The notes under the pieces are model-generated. The model made no database searches, had not been told where the DNA came from, and saw only the letters and a program-made list of their open reading frames with translations. This document shows, one piece after another, positions 33,072-42,051 of a DNA stretch of 64,000 nt. The stretch comes from Burkholderia sp. IMCC1007. GTDB lineage: Bacteria > Pseudomonadota > Gammaproteobacteria > Burkholderiales > Burkholderiaceae. Numbering within the stretch: the stretch's first letter is position 1; each line of letters begins with the position of its first letter. The DNA lies in the NCBI RefSeq assembly GCF_027257875.1, contig NZ_JAPVQY010000036.1, positions 1 to 64,000 of the forward strand, given 5' to 3'. The position numbers were made by a program, and so were the translations under genes.

Positions 33072-35834
33072 TCAACTACCCAGCAGCTTCAGCCCGGCCG
33101 GCAGCGTTTCGCCGAACACGCGTGCCGTGTCGGCCTCGTCGAACGCGATCGCTTCGCGCACCATGTCGATCCACGCCGCCGATGCGTTGGCCGCCGACAA
33201 ACGCTTGATCACCGCTTCGCGCGTATCGTCCGGCAGATCGCGTTCGCGGTCGCCGGTCATGCGCGCGATTTGCGCCGCCGCGAACGCCGCGGGTTCGACC
33301 TGTTTCCAGTCGAGCGCGAACAGCGCGTCGAGCCAGCGCGTCGCGACGTCGGCCGGCACGACACTGTGCGCGCTGCCGTAGAACGGCCGGCGCGCGCCGA
33401 TGCGCCCGAGCGCCCACGCGCACAGCGTGCGCTCGGCCGGCTTCTGCAACTGCCCGATCAAACGCTCGGCCAGCTCCACCTTGCGCTCGACCGGCAGCCG
33501 CTCGAGCGACGCCGACAAGCGCGTCATGTCGGCGGGGCCGACCTTGGCCGGGTCGAACGGCAGCTTGCGGCGCTTGTCGTCGGACGGTTCGAGGAACGCG
33601 ATCGCATCGCGCACCTGCGTCTGCGCATCGTCGTCGAGACCGCCGGCCGCGCGACGCCACAGCGTCCACCATTCGGACCACACCTGCGCGTCGTTCACGT
33701 ACTGGATCCCGTCGTCGAACAGCGGCCAGAGCTGCTCGATGCGCCACGCGTCGAGCGGATGACCGAAGCCCGGACGCAGGCAATAGCCGGCAAGATTCAG
33801 CCACGCGCGCTCGTGATCGGCCGAACGCCGGCGCCGACGCGCCCGCGCGAGCAATGCATCGAACAGTTCGCGCGCGAGCGCGACGTCCCACTCGTCGCGC
33901 GGGCCGAGCACCTGTTCCAGTTGCGCGCGCAACCGTCGCGTGTCCTTCGGCGTGACGCCCGCGGCCTTGCCGCCGAATGAGCGGTCGATCAGCTCGATCG
34001 CGTGATCGAGACGCGGATGGCGGGACGGTGTCCCATCGTCGCCCTGCGCGGGCGCGTCGCCGCGCAGCTGGAATTCGAGCCGCCAGCGGCGCGACGCATC
34101 GTCGGTCGCGATGCAATGCATTTCAAGCGTGCCGACCTCGGTCAGCGACGCTGTGAGCTTCACCGGCGTTTCGCGCGCGTCGCCGCCGGCCTTGCGATCG
34201 ACGACCGTCGCGATCGGCGGCAGCCGCACGAAATCGCCGCGGTCCAGGTCGACGAGATCGCCGGGCTGGTACACGGTATCGGCCACCGTCGACACGAGGT
34301 GGAAACGCACCGGGTGCCCGAGCTGCAGCGCGAACGTGCGATCCTCGAGCCGGATCTCGCGGCCTTCTTCCGAACCGCGCGGCAGCAGGCAGACGCCGCG
34401 CGCGGCCGCGTCGCCCGCACCATCGTCGAGCACCAGGAAATAGCTGCGCGCCGAGCCGCCGCCGATACGCGGCGCATGCCCCGCGCGCGCGAGCCCGTAG
34501 GCCACCGCACCGCGTGCGACCGCGACGTCCGGATGCGCGTTGTGCAGCACGTCGAGCGGCGCGCCGCGCCACGCGCCGAGCGTCTGCGCGAGACGGCCGG
34601 CGAGCGCGCCCGCGCGGAACACGCCGCCGTTGAGCAGCAGCGTGTCGGGCAGCGGGCCTTCCGCATGACGATTCAGGAACGCGGCGACGTGCCGCGTGAC
34701 GGCCGCATCGCTCGCATACGGCAACCCGAATTCGACGATCGCGGCCCGCGCGCGGCGCGGCAAGTCGCCAGCCTCGACCTGCGGAAAGAACCCGTCGACG
34801 ACGATCTGCTCGACCTCCTGCCGCGTGAGCTCCGCCGAGCGCGCGCCGCCGACGAGCTTGCTGCCCGCGCCGAGCAGCGTCACGGTGACGGACGCGGGCG
34901 CATCGTCGCCGAGCAGCCGCTCCTTCGCCGCACGGCAGCGTTCGACGAGCTGCGACAGGCTCGCGGCCGACAGCCGCGTGCCGGGCTCGGTGAGCCGCGT
35001 CTCGACCAGGCGCGCGAGCGCGAGGTCCATGTTGTCGCCGCCGAGCATCAGGTGATTGCCGACGCCCACGCGCGTGAAGGTGGGCGCACCGTCGTCGCCC
35101 GGCGCGACGTCGACGAGCGTGAGGTCGGTCGTGCCGCCGCCGACGTCGCAGATCAGCACGCGCCGCGCCGCGGCGAACGTGTCGCGCAACGTCGCGCGCT
35201 GGCCGTACAACCAGTCGTAGAACGCGGCCTGCGGCTCTTCCAGCAGCCGCAGCGCCGGCAGTTTCGCGCGCCGGGCGGCCTCGACCGTCAACGCGCGCGC
35301 GCCGTCGTCGAACGACGCCGGCACGGTGAGGATCACGTCCTGCTTCGCGAGCGGCGCATCGGGAAAGCGTGTGTCCCATGCGGCACGCACGTGCGCGAGG
35401 TAGCTCGCACTCGCATCGACCGGCGACACCTTGTCGACGCCGTCGGCCGCGCCCCACGGCAGGATCGCCGCGAGCCGGTCGACCGATGCGTGCGACAGCC
35501 AGCTCTTCGCGCTGGTGACGAGCCGGCCCGGCACCTGCGCGCCGAGCGTGCGCGCATAGCGGCCGATCACGGCCGGCGGAGCGCCGGCCGCCTTCCCATC
35601 GGCCTTCGCATCGGCCTTCGGGCCGGGCGTCCAAGGCAGCCGCAGCGCATCCGGCGGCAGTTCGCCCGCCGCCGGGTGATAGCGGACCGACGGCAGCAGC
35701 GGCTGCGCCGCCACCGCGCCGGGGCCGACCAATTGCTCGACGTCGAACACGCGGATCGTGTCGGAGCCGGCCTCGACGTACGCGACGACCGTGTTGCTCG
35801 TGCCGAGGTCGATGCCGACCGTATAGCGCTTCAT
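33072..35834 (-). CDS. Non-canonical Hsp70-family protein with long C-terminal extension (DUF3731-like)
   Basis: 920 residues from ATG 35834. The N-terminal part is an Hsp70/actin ATPase: YTVGIDLGTSNTVVAYVE (phosphate 1), a lid-side segment VILTVPASFDDGARALTVEAAR, and CDVGGGTTDLTLVDV (phosphate 2). No DnaK-type substrate-binding domain or EEVD-like tail is evident. Instead, residues about 600-920 are an all-helical domain (RLRAQLEQVLGPRDEWDVALARELFDALLARARR..., ending AGLKLLGS) that I take as the DUF3731-type extension. It is 5 bp downstream of a second Hsp70, with a DUF2760 gene ahead, forming a three-gene operon of unknown client. Confidence 0.9.
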   Translation of the reverse strand: MKRYTVGIDLGTSNTVVAYVEAGSDTIRVFDVEQLVGPGAVAAQPLLPSVRYHPAAGELPPDALRLPWTPGPKADAKADGKAAGAPPAVIGRYARTLGAQVPGRLVTSAKSWLSHASVDRLAAILPWGAADGVDKVSPVDASASYLAHVRAAWDTRFPDAPLAKQDVILTVPASFDDGARALTVEAARRAKLPALRLLEEPQAAFYDWLYGQRATLRDTFAAARRVLICDVGGGTTDLTLVDVAPGDDGAPTFTRVGVGNHLMLGGDNMDLALARLVETRLTEPGTRLSAASLSQLVERCRAAKERLLGDDAPASVTVTLLGAGSKLVGGARSAELTRQEVEQIVVDGFFPQVEAGDLPRRARAAIVEFGLPYASDAAVTRHVAAFLNRHAEGPLPDTLLLNGGVFRAGALAGRLAQTLGAWRGAPLDVLHNAHPDVAVARGAVAYGLARAGHAPRIGGGSARSYFLVLDDGAGDAAARGVCLLPRGSEEGREIRLEDRTFALQLGHPVRFHLVSTVADTVYQPGDLVDLDRGDFVRLPPIATVVDRKAGGDARETPVKLTASLTEVGTLEMHCIATDDASRRWRLEFQLRGDAPAQGDDGTPSRHPRLDHAIELIDRSFGGKAAGVTPKDTRRLRAQLEQVLGPRDEWDVALARELFDALLARARRRRRSADHERAWLNLAGYCLRPGFGHPLDAWRIEQLWPLFDDGIQYVNDAQVWSEWWTLWRRAAGGLDDDAQTQVRDAIAFLEPSDDKRRKLPFDPAKVGPADMTRLSASLERLPVERKVELAERLIGQLQKPAERTLCAWALGRIGARRPFYGSAHSVVPADVATRWLDALFALDWKQVEPAAFAAAQIARMTGDRERDLPDDTREAVIKRLSAANASAAWIDMVREAIAFDEADTARVFGETLPAGLKLLGS

Positions 35835-35839
35835 CGCGC

Positions 35840-37681
35840 TCAGGCGGTGCCGCGCACGTCGAACTCGACCTTCCAGCGCTCGTCCGTGCCGCTCGGGATC
35901 GCCTCGAGTTCAAGCGTGCCGGCCTCCGTCACGCGCGCATGCAGCCTCACCGGCACGACTTCGCCGACCGTACGCCCTTCGGCGGGCAGCGTCGCCTGGA
36001 TTTCCTCGAGCTCCTGCAGCTCTTCCGGCGACCAGTAGTCGAGCAGCGTGCCGACCTGGTCCTGGCGCCGCACCGACGACCCGAAGAAGCGGAACTGCAC
36101 CGGTTCGCCGACGACGAGGCCGAACTCCTGCGGCGGCAGCGCCGCGTCCGTGCCTTCCTCCATCCCGAACGGCGCGACGCACAGCGCCTGCACCGGCGGT
36201 TCGAGCCCCGGCACGGCCGGCATCGCCGACTCGATCGCGACGTAGTACGCACGCGCCGTGCCGCCGCGAATCCGCACGCCGCGGCCGCGCTTCACGAAGC
36301 CGTAGTACGCCGCGCCGCGCGCGACCGCGAGATCGAGATCCGCGCCTTCGAGCAGTCGCGCGGGCGGCGCACCTTCGGCGGCGAGCCAGCTGTTGAGCGT
36401 ATCGAGCACGCGCTCCGTGAGCAGCGTCGACTTGAACACGCCGCCGTTGAACAGCACCGCGGTCGGATGCAGGAACGTCGCGCCCTGCGGCAGCGTGCGC
36501 TGCACGCCTTCGAGTGCGTCGAGCGCCGCGACCTGGCGGCCGAGGAACGCCGCGAGATGGCGCGTAATGCCCGCGTCCTGCGCATACGGCAGCCCGAGCT
36601 GCGTGAGACCGACGCGTGCGCGGCTCACCGGGCGCGCCGCCGCGTCGACTTGCGGGAAGAAGCCTTCGAGGATCGTCTGCGTGAGTTCCGCGCGCGTGAG
36701 CTCCGTGCGGATCGAGCCGCCGATCAGCTTCGAGCCGCGGCTCGGCACGACGAGCGGCACCGCGTCGGTCGTCGGGTCGGACAGCAGCATTTCCTTCGCC
36801 GACCGGCACGCGTAGGTCAGCGCGCGCAGTTGCCACGGATCGGGCTGCGTGCCCTGCTGCGCGAGCTTGCGCGCGACCACGTGCGCGAGCGCGAGATCCA
36901 TGTTGTCGCCGCCGAGCAGGATGTGCTCGCCGACCGCCACGCGGTGCAGTTCGAGATTGCCGTCGCGCTCGACCACCGCGATCAGCGACAGGTCGGTCGT
37001 GCCGCCGCCGACGTCCACGCACAGGATCAGGTCGCCGACCTGCACCTGCTTGCGCCAGCCGCCTTCGCTCTTCTGGATCCAGCTGTAGAGCGCCGCCTGC
37101 GGTTCTTCGAGCAGCGTCATCCGCGAATAGCCGGCGGCACGCGCGGCTTCCGCCGTCAGTTCGCGCGCGGCCGGGTCGAACGACGCGGGGATCGTGACCG
37201 TCACGTCCTGATCCACGAACGGCGCATCGGGACGTGCGTGGTCCCACGCTTCGCGCAGGTGCGTCAGGTAGCGGATCGAGCTTTCGAGCGGCGACACGCG
37301 CGCGACTTCCGGCGGCGCATCGCTCGGCAGGATCGCCGCGCGGCGGTCGACGCCCGGGTGGCACAGCCAGCTTTTCGCGCTCGACACGAGGCGGATCGGC
37401 GTGCCGGCGCCGCGGGTGCGCGCCATCTCGCCGACCGCGAACGCGCGCGAGTCCGTCCACGGCAGCGTGAGGTCGCCCTGCGTCAGCTCGCTTTCATGCG
37501 GAAGATAGAGGAACGACGGCAGCAGGTCGCGCGACTCCAGCGCGCCGGGTGCGGTCAGCTGCGGGATCGGCAGCACCTGCTGCGTGACTTTTTCGCCGTC
37601 GCTCGCGGCGCTGTCGACGTACGACAGCGCGGAGTGGGTCGTCCCGAGATCGATACCGATCGAATAGCGCGGATCGCTCAC
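35840..37681 (-). CDS. Non-canonical Hsp70-family protein
   Basis: 613 residues from GTG 37681, overlapping the DUF2760 stop (GTGA). ATPase motifs are YSIGIDLGTTHSALSYVD, VTVTIPASFDPAARELTAEAAR and LCVDVGGGTTDLSLIAVV, then HILLGGDNMDLALAHVVARK. The C-terminal quarter is beta-rich (YWSPEELQELEEIQATLP, VPVRLHARVTEAGTLELEAIP) and unlike the DnaK peptide-binding domain. It is paralogous to the following gene, with shared FFPQVDA/E, VLFNGGVFKS and LAVARGA blocks. The two probably act together. Confidence 0.9.
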   Translation of the reverse strand: MSDPRYSIGIDLGTTHSALSYVDSAASDGEKVTQQVLPIPQLTAPGALESRDLLPSFLYLPHESELTQGDLTLPWTDSRAFAVGEMARTRGAGTPIRLVSSAKSWLCHPGVDRRAAILPSDAPPEVARVSPLESSIRYLTHLREAWDHARPDAPFVDQDVTVTIPASFDPAARELTAEAARAAGYSRMTLLEEPQAALYSWIQKSEGGWRKQVQVGDLILCVDVGGGTTDLSLIAVVERDGNLELHRVAVGEHILLGGDNMDLALAHVVARKLAQQGTQPDPWQLRALTYACRSAKEMLLSDPTTDAVPLVVPSRGSKLIGGSIRTELTRAELTQTILEGFFPQVDAAARPVSRARVGLTQLGLPYAQDAGITRHLAAFLGRQVAALDALEGVQRTLPQGATFLHPTAVLFNGGVFKSTLLTERVLDTLNSWLAAEGAPPARLLEGADLDLAVARGAAYYGFVKRGRGVRIRGGTARAYYVAIESAMPAVPGLEPPVQALCVAPFGMEEGTDAALPPQEFGLVVGEPVQFRFFGSSVRRQDQVGTLLDYWSPEELQELEEIQATLPAEGRTVGEVVPVRLHARVTEAGTLELEAIPSGTDERWKVEFDVRGTA

Positions 37682-38286
37682 AGTTCCACCTCCGCCGGTG
37701 CGATGACCGATGCGTCGTGGCTGCCCGTCAGCTTCGGCAGGCGCACGTCGGAGACACGCCAGCCGCGATGGCTGACCGTGCCCGTGAAGGGTGCCGCGCC
37801 GACCACGTTGCCGGTCACGCGCACGGCCGTCGCGTCGAAGCCGGCCGGCAGCGTCACGCGGCTGCCTTCGGCTTCGTCGCGCACCGGCACGATCGTGAAG
37901 TGTTCGCGCAGCGCGGCGCGGCAGCCGTCGTGCACGAGGCGGGCGGCGGCGCCGATGTCGGCGTCGCCGTAGCCGGCGATATCTTCCTCGACGAAATCGA
38001 TGAAGCGCGCATCGCGCTGCAGCAGGCCGAGCAGTTGCAGCGCCGCTTGCGGGCTCGCTTCGCGCAGCTCGGGCGCCGGCGCCTTCACGGGCGCGGGTGC
38101 CGGGGCCGGTGCAGCGGCAGGCGCAACCGGGGCCGCCGCCGGTGCGGGTGCAACCGGGGCCGAGGCCGGCGGGCCGTTGCGCACGCGCAGCACGGCGGCC
38201 GCGAATTCGCGGTTGCCGAGCACGGAGAAGAATGTGCCGACGGCCAGCGATAGCCGGCCGAAGAAGGACAGGTTCGATTCGGGCAT
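37678..38286 (-). CDS. DUF2760 protein (Hsp70-operon partner)
   Basis: 202 residues from ATG 38286 (MPESNLSFFGRLSLAVGTFFSVLGNREFAAAVL). Residues about 40-75 are an Ala/Pro-rich flexible linker encoded by imperfect repeats. The conserved C-terminal block is PQAALQLLGLLQRDARFIDFVEEDIAGYGDADIGAAARLVHDGCR. DUF2760 proteins are repeatedly found in front of unusual Hsp70s, so it may be a co-factor or client-binding subunit; that is inference. The GTGA overlap with the next gene fixes the operon. It has no signal peptide, though the N-terminus has an amphipathic or hydrophobic stretch. Confidence 0.88.
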   Translation of the reverse strand: MPESNLSFFGRLSLAVGTFFSVLGNREFAAAVLRVRNGPPASAPVAPAPAAAPVAPAAAPAPAPAPVKAPAPELREASPQAALQLLGLLQRDARFIDFVEEDIAGYGDADIGAAARLVHDGCRAALREHFTIVPVRDEAEGSRVTLPAGFDATAVRVTGNVVGAAPFTGTVSHRGWRVSDVRLPKLTGSHDASVIAPAEVEL

Positions 38287-38736
38287 GAGGTCTGGACTCC
38301 TGTGGGCTCGCGACACGGCGAGCAGCTTGCCTGGGCGCCCGGCGGCGGCGTGCGATTGCGCACTGCCACCGCCCGGCGCGTGATTCGGACACACCCTCGC
38401 GGATGCGGAAAACCCGTATTTTGCCCTGTGCCGGGCGAACCGGGCAGAAGTTGGGGGACAGATCGGTGCGGCGCACGGATTTCACGCTGCGCCGGATTGC
38501 GTCGGACTACACGCTAGCGCGCGCCGAACGCGATGTTGCGGCGCGTCAGCGCGGCTTGCGGCGACGCACGGCCGTCGCTTCGAATTCGCGCGACAGCAAG
38601 CAGCGTCACCTCGCCGAAGCGCGCGAGCAGCGTCGTCTCGGCCTCTCAGCGCCGCCGACAAATGCGCGTTGATTTTCAGACTCGCCGCGTGATGTGAGGT
38701 TTAATGCTCGCCACACCCGCCGTTAAGAGACACGAA
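38287..38736. promoter_or_regulatory. Divergent intergenic region, DUF2760-Hsp70 operon versus LysR
   Basis: 450 bp without a convincing gene. It should hold the promoter of the Hsp70 operon (left) and of the LysR gene (right). A short open frame at 38403-38672 has poor composition and no ribosome-binding site. No heat-shock (sigma-32 or CIRCE) element is clearly seen. Confidence 0.45.
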
Positions 38737-39681
38737 ATGCTCGACCTCGAAGACCTTCGACTGATTCGCGCGATCGGCGCGTCGCGCTCCCTGGCGTCCG
38801 CCGCGCGCTTGCTCGACCTCACGCCGCCCGCGGTCACGATACGCCTGCAGCGGATGGAGGCGCGCCTGAACGTCAGGCTCGCGGTGCGGCAGTCGAAAGG
38901 GATCGCGTTGACCGACGAAGGCCAGCGGCTGTACCAGGAAGCCATCGGGATTCTCGAGCGCGTCGACGCGCTGCCGGTCAATATCGCCGGCGACCACGGC
39001 GACGTGCAGGGCGCGCTGCGCGTCGTCGCGCCGTTCGGCTTCGGGCGCAAGTACGTCGCGCGGATCGTGCGCGACGTCCAGCGCGCGCACCCGAAGCTCG
39101 AGATCTCGTTGCATCTGTCGGAAAGCCCGTTGACCAGCGCATCGGGCGCCGACGTGGTCGTCCATGTCGGCAGCCTGAAGTCGTCGTCGTGGATCGGCTA
39201 TCCGCTCGCGCCCAACGAGCGCTTCCTGTGCGCGAGCCCCGGCTACGCGCGCCGGATCAAGTCACTGAACCATCCGTCCGACCTCGCCCGCTACGACTGC
39301 CTGTGCCTGCGCGAGAACGACGAGGACATTCCGCGCTGGCGCTTCTCGCAGGCCGGCGACGGCAAACGCGAACCCAGACGCTCGGCGGTGATTCGCGTCA
39401 CGGGCGCGCTGTCGTCGAACGACGGCACCGTCATCACCGACTGGGCACTGGCCGGGCTCGGCATCGTCGAACGCTCCGAGTGGGACGTCGCACCGCTGCT
39501 CGCCAGCGGCAAGCTCGTCAGGCTGCTGCCCGACTGGCATCTGCCGCCCGCGCCCGTGACCGCCCTGCTGCCGTCGCGCACCGGCCGCTCGGCGCGGCAA
39601 CGGGTGTTCCTCGAAGCCGCGACGCAGTTCTTCGACCCGCCGCCGTGGCGTGGCAAGGCATCCGTCGCGCCACGCGATTAA
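38737..39681 (+). CDS. LysR-family transcriptional regulator
   Basis: About 314 residues if starting at ATG 38737 (MLDLEDLRLIRAIGASRSLASAARLLDLTPPAVTIRLQRMEARLNVRL), which is preceded by AAGAGA at a good distance; an upstream in-frame ATG at 38704 would add 11 residues. The winged helix is followed by a standard effector domain (VVAPFGFGRKYVARIVRDVQ, LAGLGIVERSEWDVAPLLASGKLVRLLPDW). It precedes the DSD1-type gene by 95 bp on the same strand and is a plausible regulator of it and of the following cyclodeaminase-like gene. Confidence 0.9.
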   Translation: MLDLEDLRLIRAIGASRSLASAARLLDLTPPAVTIRLQRMEARLNVRLAVRQSKGIALTDEGQRLYQEAIGILERVDALPVNIAGDHGDVQGALRVVAPFGFGRKYVARIVRDVQRAHPKLEISLHLSESPLTSASGADVVVHVGSLKSSSWIGYPLAPNERFLCASPGYARRIKSLNHPSDLARYDCLCLRENDEDIPRWRFSQAGDGKREPRRSAVIRVTGALSSNDGTVITDWALAGLGIVERSEWDVAPLLASGKLVRLLPDWHLPPAPVTALLPSRTGRSARQRVFLEAATQFFDPPPWRGKASVAPRD

Positions 39682-39776
39682 ACCGCGCTTAATGAACGAT
39701 TTGGCACGCGTTAAACACGCGCGGCGCCAAAGACCCTACAGTGTGCGCGTCGGCAATCCAGCGAGGTACACACATC

Positions 39777-40907
39777 ATGGGCATTCCCGTCGTCAACACA
39801 CCGGCCGCGCTGATCGACGTCGGCCGCATGCAGCACAACATCTCGCGCATGCAAACGCATCTGGACGCGCTCGGCGTGACGTTCCGTCCGCACGTGAAGA
39901 CGACCAAGTGCCGGCACGTCGTCGACGCGCAAATCGCCGCCGGTGCGCGGGGCATCACGGTGTCGACGCTGAAGGAAGCCGAACAGTTCTTCGCCGGCGG
40001 CGTGCGCGACATCGTCTACGCGGTCGGCATGATCCCCACGAAGCTCGGCCAGGCGCTCGCGCTGCGCCGCCAGGGTTGCGACCTGAAGATCGTCGCCGAC
40101 AGCCTGCAGACGGCCAACGCCATCGCCGAATTCGGGCGCGCGCACGACGAGCGCTTCGAAGTCTGGATCGAAGTCGACGTCGATGGCCACCGCTCGGGCA
40201 TTGCGCCCGACGACGACCTGCTGATCGCCGTCGGCCGAGCGCTCGTCGACGGCGGCATGACGCTCGGCGGCGTGCTCGCGCACGCCGGCTCCAGCTACGA
40301 ATACGACACGCGCGAAGCGCTGGTCGCGATCGCCGAACAGGAGCGCAGCCGCACCGTGCGCGCGGCCGAGCGCGTCAGGGCCGCGGGGTTGCCGTGCCCG
40401 GTCGTGAGCATCGGTTCGACACCGACCGCGCTGTCGGCGGAACACCTCGACGGGGTGACGGAAGTCCGCGCGGGTGTGTACGTGATGTTCGACCTCGTGA
40501 TGCACAACATCGGCGTGTGCGCGCTGTCCGACATCGCGCTGTCGGTGTTGACCACCGTCATCGGGCATCAGGAAGAGAAAGGCTGGGCGATCGTCGACGC
40601 GGGCTGGATGGCGATGAGCCGCGATCGCGGCACGCAGCGGCAGGCGCGCGATTTCGGCTACGGGCAGGTGTGTACCGAGGACGGCGACGTGCTCGGCGAG
40701 TACGTGATGAGCGCGGCGAATCAGGAGCACGGCATCGTGTCGCGGATCGGTACGCCGGATGCGGGCATCGCGCAGCGGTTTCCGATCGGGACCCGTCTGC
40801 GCATCCTGCCGAACCATGCGTGCGCGACCGGTGCGCAACATCCGGAATATCTCGCGCTGAGCGGCGACGGTGCCGTCGAGACCTGGCCGCGCTTCTACGG
40901 GTGGTAA
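39777..40907 (+). CDS. DSD1-family PLP enzyme (D-threonine aldolase / 3-hydroxyaspartate-type lyase)
   Basis: 376 residues from ATG 39777, with GAGG in GCGAGGTACACACATC as the ribosome-binding site. Fold-type III PLP enzyme: RPHVKTTKC with the likely PLP Lys at K41, an alanine-racemase-like N-terminal barrel, and a C-terminal metal-binding motif RILPNHACATGAQHPEY (H-x-C). Members include D-threonine aldolase, D-serine dehydratase, D-threo-3-hydroxyaspartate dehydratase and beta-hydroxyaspartate aldolase (BhcC), and the sequence alone does not choose. The ornithine-cyclodeaminase-family gene 143 bp downstream makes a 3-hydroxyaspartate-related role worth testing. Confidence 0.9.
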   Translation: MGIPVVNTPAALIDVGRMQHNISRMQTHLDALGVTFRPHVKTTKCRHVVDAQIAAGARGITVSTLKEAEQFFAGGVRDIVYAVGMIPTKLGQALALRRQGCDLKIVADSLQTANAIAEFGRAHDERFEVWIEVDVDGHRSGIAPDDDLLIAVGRALVDGGMTLGGVLAHAGSSYEYDTREALVAIAEQERSRTVRAAERVRAAGLPCPVVSIGSTPTALSAEHLDGVTEVRAGVYVMFDLVMHNIGVCALSDIALSVLTTVIGHQEEKGWAIVDAGWMAMSRDRGTQRQARDFGYGQVCTEDGDVLGEYVMSAANQEHGIVSRIGTPDAGIAQRFPIGTRLRILPNHACATGAQHPEYLALSGDGAVETWPRFYGW

Positions 40908-41050
40908 GCAGCGTCGCCGCCCATAACGCCCCGATTTCCCGCGAGAAATTCGACGCCGCGCGTTAGCCCGAACGACATTGACTAATTGTCCAAATCTAGA
41001 CAAACTATAAATACCGCAATTCGTATTGCACCTGCACAGGCTCGCTGACC

Positions 41051-42022
41051 ATGCCGACAGACGCGCAACTCCTTCTTCTCGACCGGGATGTCGTCGAACC
41101 GGCCCTCCAAGCCGAACAGGTGATGGCCGCGGTCCGCGAAGCGTTCGTACTGCACAGTCAACGCGCCGGACGCGTATTCCCGGTCGTGCGCGAGAAACTG
41201 CACACGGGCGGCGTGTTCGGCATCAAGTCGGGCGACGTCGCGAGCCAGGAACTGCTCGGCTTCAAGGCGGCCGGGTTCTGGCCCAGTAACCGAAGCCGGG
41301 GTGGCGAGCCGCACCAGGCGACCATCGCGTTGTTCGATCCGGCCACCGGCCGGCCGCTCTGCATCATGGATGGCAATGCGATCACCACCGGCCGCACCGG
41401 CGCGGCCGGCGGCCTCGGGCTGCAGGCGCTCGCTCGCCGCGACAGTTCACGAATCTGCGTGTTCGGCACCGGCGTGCAGGCGCGCGTCCAGCTCGACTAT
41501 GCGATCCGGCTGCTGCCGCAACGATGCACGGTGCAATACGTGAACGTCAGCGGCGACACGGATCCGGGGTTCGAATCGGCATTCCGCGAACGCTGCGACC
41601 TCCGCGTCGCACGCGACCGCAACGATGCGGTGGCCGACAGCGACGTGGTCATCACGGCGACGCCGGGCGGCGGCCCGCTGTTCGACGCGGACGCGGTCCA
41701 GCCCGGCACGCACCTGACCTGCGTGGGCGCCGATACCGCGGGCAAGCGCGAACTGCCCGACGGCGTGCTGCAGCGCGCGCGCATTTACGTGGACGATCAC
41801 GAGCAGGCGCGCAGCATCGGCGAGTGCCAGTGGGCGCCCGAGCTGCCGCGCACCGAGATCGGCGCCGTACTCGCCGGGGCCGTATCGGTCGATCGCTGCG
41901 CGAGCGACATCACCGTATTCGACATGACGGGCCTCGCGCTGCAGGATCTGACCGTTGCGCGTTTCCTGTATCGGCAGGCCGTCGACGACGGGACGGGGCG
42001 CTCGATCCCGTGGCCGTGGTGA
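41051..42022 (+). CDS. Ornithine cyclodeaminase / mu-crystallin family reductase
   Basis: 323 residues from ATG 41051. The N-terminal part shows REKLHTGGVFGIKSGDVASQELLGFKAAGFWPSNRSRGGEPHQATIALFDPATGRPLCIMDGNAITTGRTGAA as recognisable family blocks; the Rossmann motif is ICVFGTGVQARVQLDYAI; VGADTAGKRELPDGVLQRARIYVDD follows. It is shorter than the true ornithine cyclodeaminase at 30844 and diverged from it. Family members with this layout often reduce cyclic or acyclic imines (for example pyrroline-2-carboxylate or iminosuccinate) with NAD(P)H. It follows the DSD1-type gene and precedes a HAD gene by 29 bp. Confidence 0.87.
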   Translation: MPTDAQLLLLDRDVVEPALQAEQVMAAVREAFVLHSQRAGRVFPVVREKLHTGGVFGIKSGDVASQELLGFKAAGFWPSNRSRGGEPHQATIALFDPATGRPLCIMDGNAITTGRTGAAGGLGLQALARRDSSRICVFGTGVQARVQLDYAIRLLPQRCTVQYVNVSGDTDPGFESAFRERCDLRVARDRNDAVADSDVVITATPGGGPLFDADAVQPGTHLTCVGADTAGKRELPDGVLQRARIYVDDHEQARSIGECQWAPELPRTEIGAVLAGAVSVDRCASDITVFDMTGLALQDLTVARFLYRQAVDDGTGRSIPWPW

Positions 42023-42051
42023 GCGGCCGTTGCGTGGTATCTTCCATCGCC

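Noticed and set aside
38403-38672. 89-codon ORF upstream of the LysR gene
   Set aside because: Arg-rich shadow-like composition, no ribosome-binding site, and it occupies the likely promoter region of the Hsp70 operon and LysR.
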